Origin: CAYTQK01 sp964439745
GTDB taxonomy: Bacteria; Desulfobacterota; Desulfobacteria; Desulfobacterales; Desulfosudaceae
Assembly (NCBI GenBank): GCA_964439745.1
Contig: CAYTQK010000126.1
Coordinates: forward strand, 1-9,258
Direction: 5' to 3'
Length of the DNA stretch: 9,258 nucleotides
Positions 1 through 7,646 of the stretch are shown here, piece by piece. Position numbers and translations under genes: made by a program. The notes beneath the pieces were generated by a model. That model did not search any database. It saw only the letters and a program-made list of their open reading frames with translations, and was not told the origin of the DNA. Within the stretch, counting starts at the first letter, position 1, and every line of letters begins with the position of its first letter.

Positions 1-2
1 GC

Positions 3-317
3 GAGGGCGTGCATGGCCGGGAAATGGTGGGGTGGCCCGGCCTGGTACGGCACGGCCTGGTCGGCGAACGGCATGTGGGGGTGGGCTGGACGGTGGAAGA
101 TATCCGGGAAAATAATTTTCCGCTGCCGTTGCGGGACATGCGGCCGGTTGCGCTGGAAGAGACCATTATCGCCTACGCGGACAAGTTTTACTCCAAGCAC
201 CCCACACCTTCGGGCCGGGAATACCGGGTGGAAGAGGTGGCCTCCCATCTTGCCCGGTACGGCCGGCGGCCGGTGCGGATATTTCTGGAGTGGGCCGAGC
301 GGTTCGGAGACAGGTGA
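3..317 (+). CDS. HD-domain phosphohydrolase, C-terminal part (5' end outside the window)
   Basis: The frame is open from the left edge to a TGA at 315-317, so this is the 3' end of a longer gene; the GTG at 9 is unlikely to be its start. The visible peptide has the C-terminal pattern of small bacterial HD-domain proteins: GLVRHGLVGERH, then GWTVEDIRENNFPLPLRDMRP, then LEETIIAYADKFYSK. HD proteins are metal-dependent phosphohydrolases, usually acting on nucleotides or phosphoesters. The HD metal-binding residues would lie mostly upstream and cannot be checked here, and the substrate is unknown. The thiEL ORF begins 27 bases downstream on the same strand behind a good ribosome site, which suggests co-transcription. 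The family call is by remembered resemblance; the coding status is secure. Confidence 0.78.
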   Translation, partial: EGVHGREMVGWPGLVRHGLVGERHVGVGWTVEDIRENNFPLPLRDMRPVALEETIIAYADKFYSKHPTPSGREYRVEEVASHLARYGRRPVRIFLEWAERFGDR

Positions 318-344
318 GTCCGGAACGGGGAAAAGGAGAACCTC

Positions 345-1964
345 ATGCTGCGGGCGACACTGACAAAAGCGCTGCGATTCTATTTTATTACCGACGCCGA
401 AGCACCGCTGCCCATTCTGGAACAGGTCGGGGCGGCCATTGCCGGCGGGGCCACCATGGTGCAGTTCCGGCACAAGTCTTTCGGCCCCGGGTTGTTCGAC
501 CTGGCCCGTTCCGCGCGTACCCTCTGCCGGGCCAATGACATTCCCTTTATCGTCAATGACGATATCATCCTGGCCCGGGCCCTGGCGGCTGACGGTGTTC
601 ACCTGGGCCAGGAGGACGCCGCCCCGGCCGACGCCCGGCGGGTGCTGGGCGAACAGGCCCTGGTGGGGTTGTCGGTGTCCACGGCGGCGGAGCTGGCACG
701 GCTCGATACCACGGGCTGCGATTATCTCGGCACCGGCCCGGTTTTTGCCACGGCCAGTAAAGAAAACGCCAAGCCGGTTATCGGGCTGGACGGGCTGCGG
801 GCGGTGGCGGCCCGTTCGCCGGTGCCGGTGGTGGCCATCGGCGGCATTGATCAGCATACGGCCGCCGCCTGCCTGGAGGCCGGCGCGGCCGGCGTGGCCG
901 TCATCAGCTCCGTCAGCCGCGCGGCTGACCCCCGCGCCAGTGCCCGGGAACTGGCCGCTGCCTGCGGCCGGACCGATTTTCCGGCGCATCTGTCCGGCCC
1001 CTGGGCCGATGAGTTCGGTCTCATCGACCGGCTGCTTGACAAGGCGCCGCTCTCTGCCGGCGGGCAGCCGGTATTTTCGGTTCCGCCGGGAGACGACGCC
1101 GCGGTTTTGCAAAACTGTGCCCGGCCGGTTATCAGTACCGATGCCCACATCGAGGGCGTTCATTTTCATTTTTCCTGGCAGACCCCGGAAGAAGTCGGCC
1201 GCAAGGCGGCCGTGACCGCGCTGAGCGACCTGGCCGCCGCCTATGCCCGGCCCCGGGCAATGTTTGTCAACCTGACCCTGCCGGCGGACGCGCCGGAATC
1301 CCTGGCCCGGGCCCTGTACCGGGGACTGAACCGGGCCCTGGCGGAGTATGACTGCGCCCTGGGCGGGGGCAATGTTTCCGCCGGCGCGGCGGTGGGGCTG
1401 AATCTGTTCGTGGTGGGCGATAATGACGGCGGCCTGTATCCGGCCCGGTCCAACGCCCGTCCCGGACAGGATCTGTACTGCACCGGCCGGCTGGGGCTGG
1501 CCCGGGCCGGACTGGAACTGCTGCGGCAGAAACGGACATCGCCGGAAGAACTGATCGCGGCCTTTATCTCCCCCCGGGCGCGGTTTGACGCGGCCGCTGT
1601 CCTGGCCGACAGCGGCGTGGACTGCGTCATTGACCTGAGTGACGGCTTAGCCGGAGACGCCGGCCATATCGCCCGGGCCGCCGGCCTCACCATTTCCCTG
1701 GAGCTGGCCGAGGAGGTGTACGACCCGGTTCTGCTGGATTATTGCGCCGCGGCCGGCGTGTCGCCGGAGGCCATGGTGGTGGCGGGCGGCGAAGACTATG
1801 AACTGCTGTTCGCCTGCGATTCGGAGCGTTTTGCCGCCATTGCCGAACGCCTGCCGGTTCTCTGCCGGGTCGGCCGTTGCCGGTCGTTTGCCGGAGAGTA
1901 CCTGGTCAACCTGCCGCCGGGACTGCAATCGTTTCAGCACGGGCAGCGAAAGGAGCCCTCATGA
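345..1964 (+). CDS. thiEL: Fused thiamine-phosphate synthase (ThiE) / thiamine-monophosphate kinase (ThiL)
   Basis: This 539-residue protein is a head-to-tail fusion. Residues 1 to about 207 are ThiE, which joins HMP-diphosphate and thiazole phosphate into thiamine monophosphate. It keeps Q40-x-R42-x-K44, N71-D72, DGVHLGQ with D91, GLSVST, YLGTGPVFATASK with K139, AIGGI (164-168) and the GVAVISS phosphate loop (183-189). Residues from about 220 to 530 are ThiL, which phosphorylates thiamine monophosphate with ATP to thiamine diphosphate. It shows ADEFGLIDRL, PPGDDAAV (247-254), TDAHIEGVHF (265-274), SDLAAAYARP, DLSDGLAGD (430-438) and GGEDYELLF (481-489). The usual ThiL GGD motif reads GGN (341-343). 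Both halves look full length, with a linker of only about a dozen residues. AAGGAG at 333-338 lies 6 bases before the ATG. The stop overlaps the miaA start. Both steps are cytoplasmic and consecutive. No TPP riboswitch is visible in front of the gene, although the transcript probably starts further upstream. Confidence 0.95.
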   Translation: MLRATLTKALRFYFITDAEAPLPILEQVGAAIAGGATMVQFRHKSFGPGLFDLARSARTLCRANDIPFIVNDDIILARALAADGVHLGQEDAAPADARRVLGEQALVGLSVSTAAELARLDTTGCDYLGTGPVFATASKENAKPVIGLDGLRAVAARSPVPVVAIGGIDQHTAAACLEAGAAGVAVISSVSRAADPRASARELAAACGRTDFPAHLSGPWADEFGLIDRLLDKAPLSAGGQPVFSVPPGDDAAVLQNCARPVISTDAHIEGVHFHFSWQTPEEVGRKAAVTALSDLAAAYARPRAMFVNLTLPADAPESLARALYRGLNRALAEYDCALGGGNVSAGAAVGLNLFVVGDNDGGLYPARSNARPGQDLYCTGRLGLARAGLELLRQKRTSPEELIAAFISPRARFDAAAVLADSGVDCVIDLSDGLAGDAGHIARAAGLTISLELAEEVYDPVLLDYCAAAGVSPEAMVVAGGEDYELLFACDSERFAAIAERLPVLCRVGRCRSFAGEYLVNLPPGLQSFQHGQRKEPS

Positions 1965-2914
1965 CCGCCGCCGGCGGCGAGACCATGTCCGCGTCCGAGA
2001 CGCCGCGCGTCGTCGTTATCGGCGGTCCGACCGGCATCGGCAAGACGGCCGCTGCCATTGAATTGGCCGAACGGTTCGGCGGCCAGATTGTCAGCGCTGA
2101 TTCCATGCAGATTTACCGCGGCATGGATATCGGCACGGCCAAGCCCGATGCCGTCGAAAGGAATCGCGTCCAACATCACCTGATCGATATCGTTGATCCG
2201 GACGAGGCGTTCAGCGCCGGGCGCTACGCCGGCCTGGCCGGCCGGATCATCACCGACCTGTGGACAAACGGCCGGCTGCCCTTTCTGGTGGGCGGCACCG
2301 GCCTCTATATCAAGGCCTGCCTGCATGGTCTCTTCCGGGAGCGGGCGGCGGATCCGGCCGTTCTGGACCGGCTCAACCGGGAGGCGGAAGCCGTCGGCGC
2401 CCCGGCCATGCACGAAAAACTCCGCCGGCATGATCCCGATGCGGCCCGGCGGATCAACCCCGGCGATACCTTCCGCATTGTCCGGGCGCTGGAATTATAT
2501 GAAACCACGGGGCGGCGCGCCTCCGATCACGCCCGCCGCCACGGTTTCGCAGAAGCCTGTTTCGCGTCTCTGAAAATCTGCCTGTACCAGGACCGCGAAG
2601 AACTGTACCGGCGCATCAATGAACGGGTTGAGGCCATGCTGGCGGCGGGATTGGTAGCGGAGGTGCGCGGTCTTTTGGAAAAGGGGTATTCCCCCGCGGT
2701 AAAGTCTATGCAGTCCATCGGCTACCGTCACGTGGTGCAATACCTGGCAGGAAACATTTCCCGGGAGGAGATGATCCGGACCCTGCAGCAGGATACCCGC
2801 CGCTATGCCAAGCGGCAGCTGACCTGGTTCCGGGCCGATCCGGAGGTGCACTGGGTGGATGTAAAAGAAGGTTTAGAAAAACCGGAGAATCTGATAAAAA
2901 CATTTTTAAAGTAA
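1961..2914 (+). CDS. miaA: tRNA dimethylallyltransferase MiaA
   Basis: MiaA transfers a dimethylallyl group from DMAPP to N6 of adenosine 37 in tRNAs that read UNN codons, which stabilises codon pairing. The protein is 317 residues, normal for the family. Visible motifs are the P-loop GPTGIGKT (22-29), SADSMQIYRGMDIGTAKP (45-62) with the catalytic DSMQ segment, HHLIDIVDPDEAFSAGRY, LVGGTGLYIKA, SIGYRHVVQYL, and the C-terminal RRYAKRQLTWFRADP. I chose the ATG at 1961 because it forms an ATGA overlap with the thiEL stop and has AAAGGAG 6 bases in front of it. An ATG at 1985 is possible. The frame is open further upstream, but that part lies inside the thiL coding sequence. Translational coupling to thiEL is likely. 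No key residue appears to be missing. Confidence 0.96.
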   Translation: MTAAGGETMSASETPRVVVIGGPTGIGKTAAAIELAERFGGQIVSADSMQIYRGMDIGTAKPDAVERNRVQHHLIDIVDPDEAFSAGRYAGLAGRIITDLWTNGRLPFLVGGTGLYIKACLHGLFRERAADPAVLDRLNREAEAVGAPAMHEKLRRHDPDAARRINPGDTFRIVRALELYETTGRRASDHARRHGFAEACFASLKICLYQDREELYRRINERVEAMLAAGLVAEVRGLLEKGYSPAVKSMQSIGYRHVVQYLAGNISREEMIRTLQQDTRRYAKRQLTWFRADPEVHWVDVKEGLEKPENLIKTFLK

Positions 2915-2939
2915 GTTCTGATATTCGTAGCGGTGACAG

Positions 2940-2964
2940 TTTCCGGCCGTCCATGGGCCGGAAA
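2940..2964 (+). promoter_or_regulatory. Perfect 9-bp hairpin in the lipoprotein gene leader
   Basis: TTTCCGGCC (2940-2948) and GGCCGGAAA (2956-2964) are exact reverse complements around a 7-base loop, GTCCATG. The hairpin lies between the miaA stop and the ATG at 2993. It is followed by an A-run and not a T-run, so it does not look like a plus-strand intrinsic terminator. It may protect the mRNA 3' end, attenuate read-through, or influence translation of the next gene. The pairing is seen directly; any function is inference. Confidence 0.45.
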
Positions 2965-2992
2965 AAAATATGAACAGGAAAATGGAAGTCTG

Positions 2993-5062
2993 ATGAAACG
3001 AGGATTGCTCATTATATTGGCGATAGTTCTGGTGGCGACGGCCTGGTTCCCGGCCTGCGCTCCCCGCGGGGTTGCCCCTTCCGCCCCGGAACCCGGCGCA
3101 ACCCTGTTTGACAAGGCCGAAGAATATTTCCAGGGTGGGGCCTATGATCATGCCTTAGAATTGTACCAGGATTATTTGACCATGTACCCGGACGGCCGGC
3201 AGGTGCCGGCGGCACTGCTCCGGAGCGCCGGCATCCTGGCCGCCAAGAAAAAGCATGAGCGGTCCCGGGAGATATACCGTCAGCTGCTGGAACAGTATCC
3301 CGGCAGCCGCCAGGCCGAAGACGCCCGTCTCGGCATGATGCGGTCGTGGTCCAACGAGGGCCGTTATGAAAAAGTCCTGGAATACGCCAATACCCTGGAC
3401 GAGCAGTTTCTTTCCCCCGCTGCGTGGGTGGAAAAGACCGCCGTGGTGGCCGAGTCCTACCTGGCCATGGACAAGGCGGTGGATGCCGCCTATGTGCTGA
3501 TGTCGGCGTTGAAAAATCTGGGCGCCCGGCAGCAGCGGGAGCTGATGCCCACCATGGACCGGGTCGCGGAAAAAGTGGGGATCGATACCCTGCGCACCCT
3601 GCTGGCCAGTATCAAAAATTCGGACGTGCGGGGGCAGCTTACCTGCAGCATCGGCAGTCGATTCATGAAAAAGGGCAATTATGAGGGGGCGGTGGGGCTG
3701 CTGACCGATTTTATCGGCAAATTTCCGGACAATCCCCAGGCGACGGAGGCACGGGCCCTGCTGGTGAAGATCGACAAGGAAGCCGCCTATGATCACTACG
3801 CCGTCGGCTGCCTCCTGCCGCTGAGCGGTAAATACTCCTTTTTCGGCAACCGGGCGCTGCAGGGAGTGCAGTATGCCTTTCAGCAGGCGGCCGTCAATAT
3901 GACCACCGGTGAGACCTCACCTTCACCGCGGCTGATCATCGAGGATACCGGTTCCGATCCAGAGCAGGCTTTGCAGGCCGTGCGCAGGCTGATCGAAAAA
4001 AAGGTGGCGGCCATTATCGGCCCGCTGGTCGTCTACCGGGAAGCGATTGAGGCCGCCCAGGAGGCGCGTATCCCCATTATCACGCTGACCCGGGAGGACA
4101 ATATTCCCGGCATCGGCGACTATGTGTTCCGCAATTTTCTGACGCCGTCGATGCAGGTTCGTTCTCTGCTGGAATACGCCTGCGGAGAGATGGAATGGCG
4201 CCGCCTGGCCGTCCTGTATCCGGACGAATCCTATGGCCGGGAATTCGCCCACGCTTTCTGGGATGAAATGCTGCACTACGACGCCCAGATGGTCGGCTTC
4301 GAATCTTACCAGCCCGACCAGACCGATTTTGCCGATTCCATTCAGAAACTGGTGGGGCTTTACTACCCCGTTCCCGAAGAACTGGAAGAGATCCGGCAGC
4401 AGTACCTGGAACAGCTGGACATTACGCCCGGCCATGACGAAGAAGAGGCGGAAAAGTCCGGGCAGGATCTCACGGATTTAGGGACCGGACCCCTGGAGCA
4501 GGAAGACGAGGAAACAGAAGAAGAAGAGGATGAACCCCGGGCAATCGTGGATTTTGACGTCCTGTTCGTGCCGGACGGCCCCTCCAAGGCCAGCCTGATC
4601 CTGCCGCAGCTGGTATACTATGATATCGTTGATACGGTTTTTTTCGGTACCAATCTCTGGTACAGCTATGACCTGGTCAACACTGCCGGCAAATATGTGC
4701 AGGGGGCGATGCTGCCGGCGGCGTTCTGGGAAAAGTCACAGGATTCTCAGGTACAGCGGTTTGTCGAGGGGTTTTCCGCTTCCTTTGGCGAAGCACCGGA
4801 GTTCATGGCGGCGGTGGCCTATGACACGGCCAATATTCTTTTTCAGGTGATCCTCACCCGGGACAACCCCTACCGCAGCCATATCCGCAACCGGTTGTGG
4901 GAAGTCTCCGATTATCCGGGTGTGACCGGACCGACCTCCTTTGACCGGGAAGGGGAAGTGCACAAGGCGCTGCCGCTGTTGAAAATCGGCGGACGGTCAT
5001 TTTATCCGGTGTATCAACCCGATTTTTCGATTCCAGAGGCGGTCCGGCGCAGTTCCCGATGA
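2993..5062 (+). CDS. Outer-membrane lipoprotein with TPR-like repeats and LpoA-type periplasmic-binding domain
   Basis: This 689-residue protein starts with a lipoprotein signal (MKR, hydrophobic stretch 4-19) ending in the imperfect lipobox FPAC with Cys22. There is no Asp after the Cys, so outer-membrane sorting is expected. Residues about 36-255 are helical and TPR-like (for example AEEYFQGGAYDHALELYQ), as in BamD/YbgF-type proteins. From about residue 265 there is a type 1 periplasmic-binding fold: VGCLLPLSGKYSFFG, AAIIGPL, ITLTRED, LAVLYPDESYGREF, VLFVPDG, ILPQLVYYD, FFGTNLWYS. This two-part plan is that of penicillin-binding-protein activators (LpoA/COG3107) and related receptors, so a role in peptidoglycan synthesis is plausible but unproven. 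A Glu/Asp-rich insertion (about 456-515) interrupts the binding domain. I chose the ATG at 2993 because it gives a proper signal peptide and has GGAAG at 2984-2988; the GTG at 2933 would add 20 residues that spoil it. Confidence 0.82.
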   Translation: MKRGLLIILAIVLVATAWFPACAPRGVAPSAPEPGATLFDKAEEYFQGGAYDHALELYQDYLTMYPDGRQVPAALLRSAGILAAKKKHERSREIYRQLLEQYPGSRQAEDARLGMMRSWSNEGRYEKVLEYANTLDEQFLSPAAWVEKTAVVAESYLAMDKAVDAAYVLMSALKNLGARQQRELMPTMDRVAEKVGIDTLRTLLASIKNSDVRGQLTCSIGSRFMKKGNYEGAVGLLTDFIGKFPDNPQATEARALLVKIDKEAAYDHYAVGCLLPLSGKYSFFGNRALQGVQYAFQQAAVNMTTGETSPSPRLIIEDTGSDPEQALQAVRRLIEKKVAAIIGPLVVYREAIEAAQEARIPIITLTREDNIPGIGDYVFRNFLTPSMQVRSLLEYACGEMEWRRLAVLYPDESYGREFAHAFWDEMLHYDAQMVGFESYQPDQTDFADSIQKLVGLYYPVPEELEEIRQQYLEQLDITPGHDEEEAEKSGQDLTDLGTGPLEQEDEETEEEEDEPRAIVDFDVLFVPDGPSKASLILPQLVYYDIVDTVFFGTNLWYSYDLVNTAGKYVQGAMLPAAFWEKSQDSQVQRFVEGFSASFGEAPEFMAAVAYDTANILFQVILTRDNPYRSHIRNRLWEVSDYPGVTGPTSFDREGEVHKALPLLKIGGRSFYPVYQPDFSIPEAVRRSSR

Positions 5063-5131
5063 TCTGATCCGCCGCTGCCGCCGCCGCAGTGATAATGCCG
5101 TTACTCTCTAAACCGTTTTGACCACGAACCT

Positions 5132-6433
5132 ATGTACCACTTATACAGCCTTATCAGCACGATACTGTTCCTGGTTCTGTTTCCCCTTTTCCTGTTATTC
5201 GTCCGCCTGACGGGTAAATATGCCGACGGCCTGGCACAGCGCCTGGGCCGCTATCCCCGCGCCGCCCGCAATGTTCCCGGTCGTCCCCGAATCTGGCTGC
5301 ACGCCGCCTCGATGGGCGAGGTGGGCGTGGCCCTCAACATGATTGCCGTTTTCCGGGAACTGATGCCGGGCTGCGGCCTGGTCTTGTCCACCGTTACCGA
5401 GCATGGCCAGGCCCTGGCCCGGGACAAGGCCCCGGCCGGGGTGGTCTGTGTTTATGCGCCCCTGGACGTGATCTGGCTGGTCCGGCGGGCGGTGACCGCT
5501 GTCCGGCCCGAGGTTTTCGTCTGCCTGGAAACCGAAATCTGGCCGCACCTGTTCCGGGAGGTCAAGCGGTCCGGGGCCGTGACCGTCATTGCCAATGGCC
5601 GCATGTCGGCCGCCACCTTTGGCAGGTATCGCCGCTTCCGTCCATTTTTTGCCATGATCCTGGGGACCGTGGACGGGTTCAGCATGATCAGCCGGGCCGA
5701 TGCCGACCGCATCCGGGCGCTGGGAGTGCCCGCCGGGCGGGTGGTGGTCAACGGCAATGCCAAGTATGATCACCTGGCCCGCCGTCCCCGCCAGGGAGTG
5801 GCCGAGCAGATGCGGGCCGCCTGGAACATCGCCGCCGATGAACCGGTGCTGGTGGCCGGCAGCACCCGCCGCAACGAAGAAAGCATTATCGCCGGGGTTT
5901 ATGAACAACTGCGGACCCATTTTCCTGATCTGCTGCTGATCCTGGTGCCCCGGCATATCCAGCGGGCGCCGGATGTGTTGCGGATGCTGCGGCAGCGGGG
6001 CCTGGCCGCCTGCCTCAAATCCGATCTGGATCAATCCGGCACCATCCGGGAGTGTCCGGCAGTGGTGGTCGACACCATGGGTGAATTGGATGATATCTAC
6101 AGCATGGCCACGGTGGTCTTTTGCGGGGGCAGCCTGGTTCCCCTGGGGGGGCAGAACGTTCTGGAACCGGCTGCCTGGGGGGTGCCGGTTTTTTTTGGAC
6201 CGCACATGGACGATTTTGCCGATGCCGGTCAACTGCTGCTGGAGAGCGGCGGTGGTGTCCAGGTCGACGACGGCCGGGAGCTGGCCGAAGCCATGCGAAC
6301 GGTGCTGGCTGATCCGGACAAAGGCCGTGCCATGGGCCGGGCCGCCCAGGAGGCAGTGCTGGCCGGCGAACCGGCCGCCATGCGTCATGTCCGGATGGTC
6401 GAATCTTTTATGAAAAAAAGGGGTTGCAAGTAA
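5132..6433 (+). CDS. waaA: Lipid A Kdo transferase (3-deoxy-D-manno-octulosonic acid transferase)
   Basis: WaaA (KdtA) transfers Kdo from CMP-Kdo to the lipid A precursor at the cytoplasmic face of the inner membrane, the first step of LPS core assembly. The 433-residue protein has an N-terminal membrane anchor (about 5-26), then HAASMGEVGVA with the expected catalytic Glu63, ETEIWP (133-138), GNAKYD (208-213), AGSTRRNEE (from 242), LVPRH, DTMGELDDIY, and the GT-B C-terminal motif GGSLVPLGGQNVLEP (332-346) with GPHMDDF after it. Length and motifs are normal. The ATG at 5132 is the only usual start after an in-frame stop at 5093, yet no clear Shine-Dalgarno precedes it. The 69-base gap after the lipoprotein gene shows no convincing terminator or promoter. 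Whether it adds one, two or more Kdo units cannot be read from sequence. Confidence 0.95.
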   Translation: MYHLYSLISTILFLVLFPLFLLFVRLTGKYADGLAQRLGRYPRAARNVPGRPRIWLHAASMGEVGVALNMIAVFRELMPGCGLVLSTVTEHGQALARDKAPAGVVCVYAPLDVIWLVRRAVTAVRPEVFVCLETEIWPHLFREVKRSGAVTVIANGRMSAATFGRYRRFRPFFAMILGTVDGFSMISRADADRIRALGVPAGRVVVNGNAKYDHLARRPRQGVAEQMRAAWNIAADEPVLVAGSTRRNEESIIAGVYEQLRTHFPDLLLILVPRHIQRAPDVLRMLRQRGLAACLKSDLDQSGTIRECPAVVVDTMGELDDIYSMATVVFCGGSLVPLGGQNVLEPAAWGVPVFFGPHMDDFADAGQLLLESGGGVQVDDGRELAEAMRTVLADPDKGRAMGRAAQEAVLAGEPAAMRHVRMVESFMKKRGCK

Positions 6434-6524
6434 GGATGGAGATGTGGCAGGGCAGATGAAGAAGACTGGGAGGATACCAGTTACCACTGCATAAACGGAA
6501 AATCAAAGCCGACGAGGAGGGTAT

Positions 6525-7571
6525 ATGCGCAATGGCATATTGATCATGGCTCTGATCACCGGGTTGATGCTGACGGCTGGAACGGCCGCCGGCGACATGC
6601 TTCGTCTGAAAAACGGCGATATGCTGACCGGCATGATCACCTCGGCTTCAGGCGGGGTGGTTCGATTTGATGCGAACATGGCCGGCCAGATCCGGGTGGC
6701 GGTGGCCGATATCGCCTGCCTGGAATCGGACCGGGAATTCACGGTTACCCGAGGTGACAAGGGCAGGTTCACCGGCGTGATCCAATGCCTGGAGGCCGGC
6801 CGCATACGGGTGGTACCGCCGGACGCCGGCGAGGAGGACGGGGGAGCCGCTGAGGTGCTGGAGATCAGCAACATTAGCACGATCCAGCCGGCGGCCGTGC
6901 CGGAAGAAAGAGGCCTGACCCACCAGGGCAGCTTGACAGCCGCCTCCAGCAAGACCCAGGACACCATAAGTTCCAGGTCCCTGCATTTTTCGGGCCGCCT
7001 GGAGTCCCGTTATGCCAGGCATCGCCTGGGCCTGGAAGCCAGGCACAACTACGCCAAGACCGAAGAAGAGGTCTCTGACAAAGATTACCTGGCCGGCGCC
7101 AAATATGATTATTTCGTGTACAAGCGGCTGTTTACCTATCTGCAGGGCCTTTACGAACGGGACGAGGTAACCGGCCTGGACTACCGGATTACCTCCAGCG
7201 GCGGTCTGGGGTATGATCTAATCGTTACTCCCCGCCACCAGCTTTCCGTGGAAGCCGGTATCTCGCACGTCAACGAACACAATGCGGCGGCCGCCAACCG
7301 CGATTATGAAGCTGTCCGCTGGGCCCTGCGCCTGGACAGCGTGTTGATCGTCGACAAACTCAAATTTTTCCATTATCATGAAGGGCACGACCGGCTGGAC
7401 GACTCCAGGACCTTTATCTTCCGGTCGGAACAGGGACTGCGCCTGAAGGTGGCCGGCAATCTTCACACCAACCTGGAGGTGCATTATGACTACCATAATG
7501 ATCCGCCGCCGGAGGGCCGGAGATCCACTACCAGGTATATTTTCGGGCTCTCCTATGATTTTTCTTTGTAA
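6525..7571 (+). CDS. DUF481-family outer-membrane beta-barrel protein
   Basis: The protein has 348 residues with a signal peptide (MRN, hydrophobic 5-17, small residues AGTAAGD around 18-24), so it is exported. Residues about 24-110 hold two similar beta-rich units, MLRLKNGDMLTGMITSASGG and later EFTVTRGDKGRFTGVIQ, a pattern common in front of DUF481 domains. From about residue 145 the sequence alternates aromatic and polar residues in the manner of outer-membrane strands, for example HRLGLEARHNYAKTE, YFVYKRLFTYLQGLYERD, HTNLEVHYDYHND, and ends in YIFGLSYDFSL. This matches the DUF481/YdiY group, sometimes named salt-induced outer-membrane protein, whose function is unknown. GAGGAGG (6513-6519) lies 5 bases before the ATG. 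The 91-base gap after waaA holds no recognisable terminator. Confidence 0.8.
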   Translation: MRNGILIMALITGLMLTAGTAAGDMLRLKNGDMLTGMITSASGGVVRFDANMAGQIRVAVADIACLESDREFTVTRGDKGRFTGVIQCLEAGRIRVVPPDAGEEDGGAAEVLEISNISTIQPAAVPEERGLTHQGSLTAASSKTQDTISSRSLHFSGRLESRYARHRLGLEARHNYAKTEEEVSDKDYLAGAKYDYFVYKRLFTYLQGLYERDEVTGLDYRITSSGGLGYDLIVTPRHQLSVEAGISHVNEHNAAAANRDYEAVRWALRLDSVLIVDKLKFFHYHEGHDRLDDSRTFIFRSEQGLRLKVAGNLHTNLEVHYDYHNDPPPEGRRSTTRYIFGLSYDFSL

Positions 7572-7646
7572 ACGGTGAGGCCGGCACCACCGGACCGAGC
7601 CGGCAAGGGAGGCTTGTAATCAGATGGGAGACAAGGGGGACGGACC

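Noticed and set aside
318..344. TPP riboswitch controlling the thiEL fusion
   Set aside because: Only 27 bases separate the genes, too short for a THI element; any such element would have to lie upstream of the window.
1877..1960. Upstream extension of miaA to an ATG at 1877
   Set aside because: The added 28 residues lie inside the thiL coding sequence and have no MiaA character. The ATGA overlap with a ribosome site at 1961 is far better.
2940..2964. Hairpin as an intrinsic terminator of miaA
   Set aside because: It is followed by A residues and not T residues on the plus strand, and there is no minus-strand gene here for it to terminate.
2933..2992. GTG start at 2933 for the lipoprotein
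   Set aside because: It would place 20 polar residues ahead of a good lipoprotein signal and read through the hairpin.
5195..6487. Long minus-strand open frame of 430 codons opposite waaA
   Set aside because: It is rich in His, Gln, Pro and Gly with no recognisable domain, and it mirrors the codon bias of waaA, whose motifs are unambiguous. Long antisense frames are expected in GC-rich genes.
6457..6495. Tiny ORF MKKTGRIPVTTA between waaA and the DUF481 gene
   Set aside because: Twelve codons with no good ribosome site or recognisable content; likely chance.
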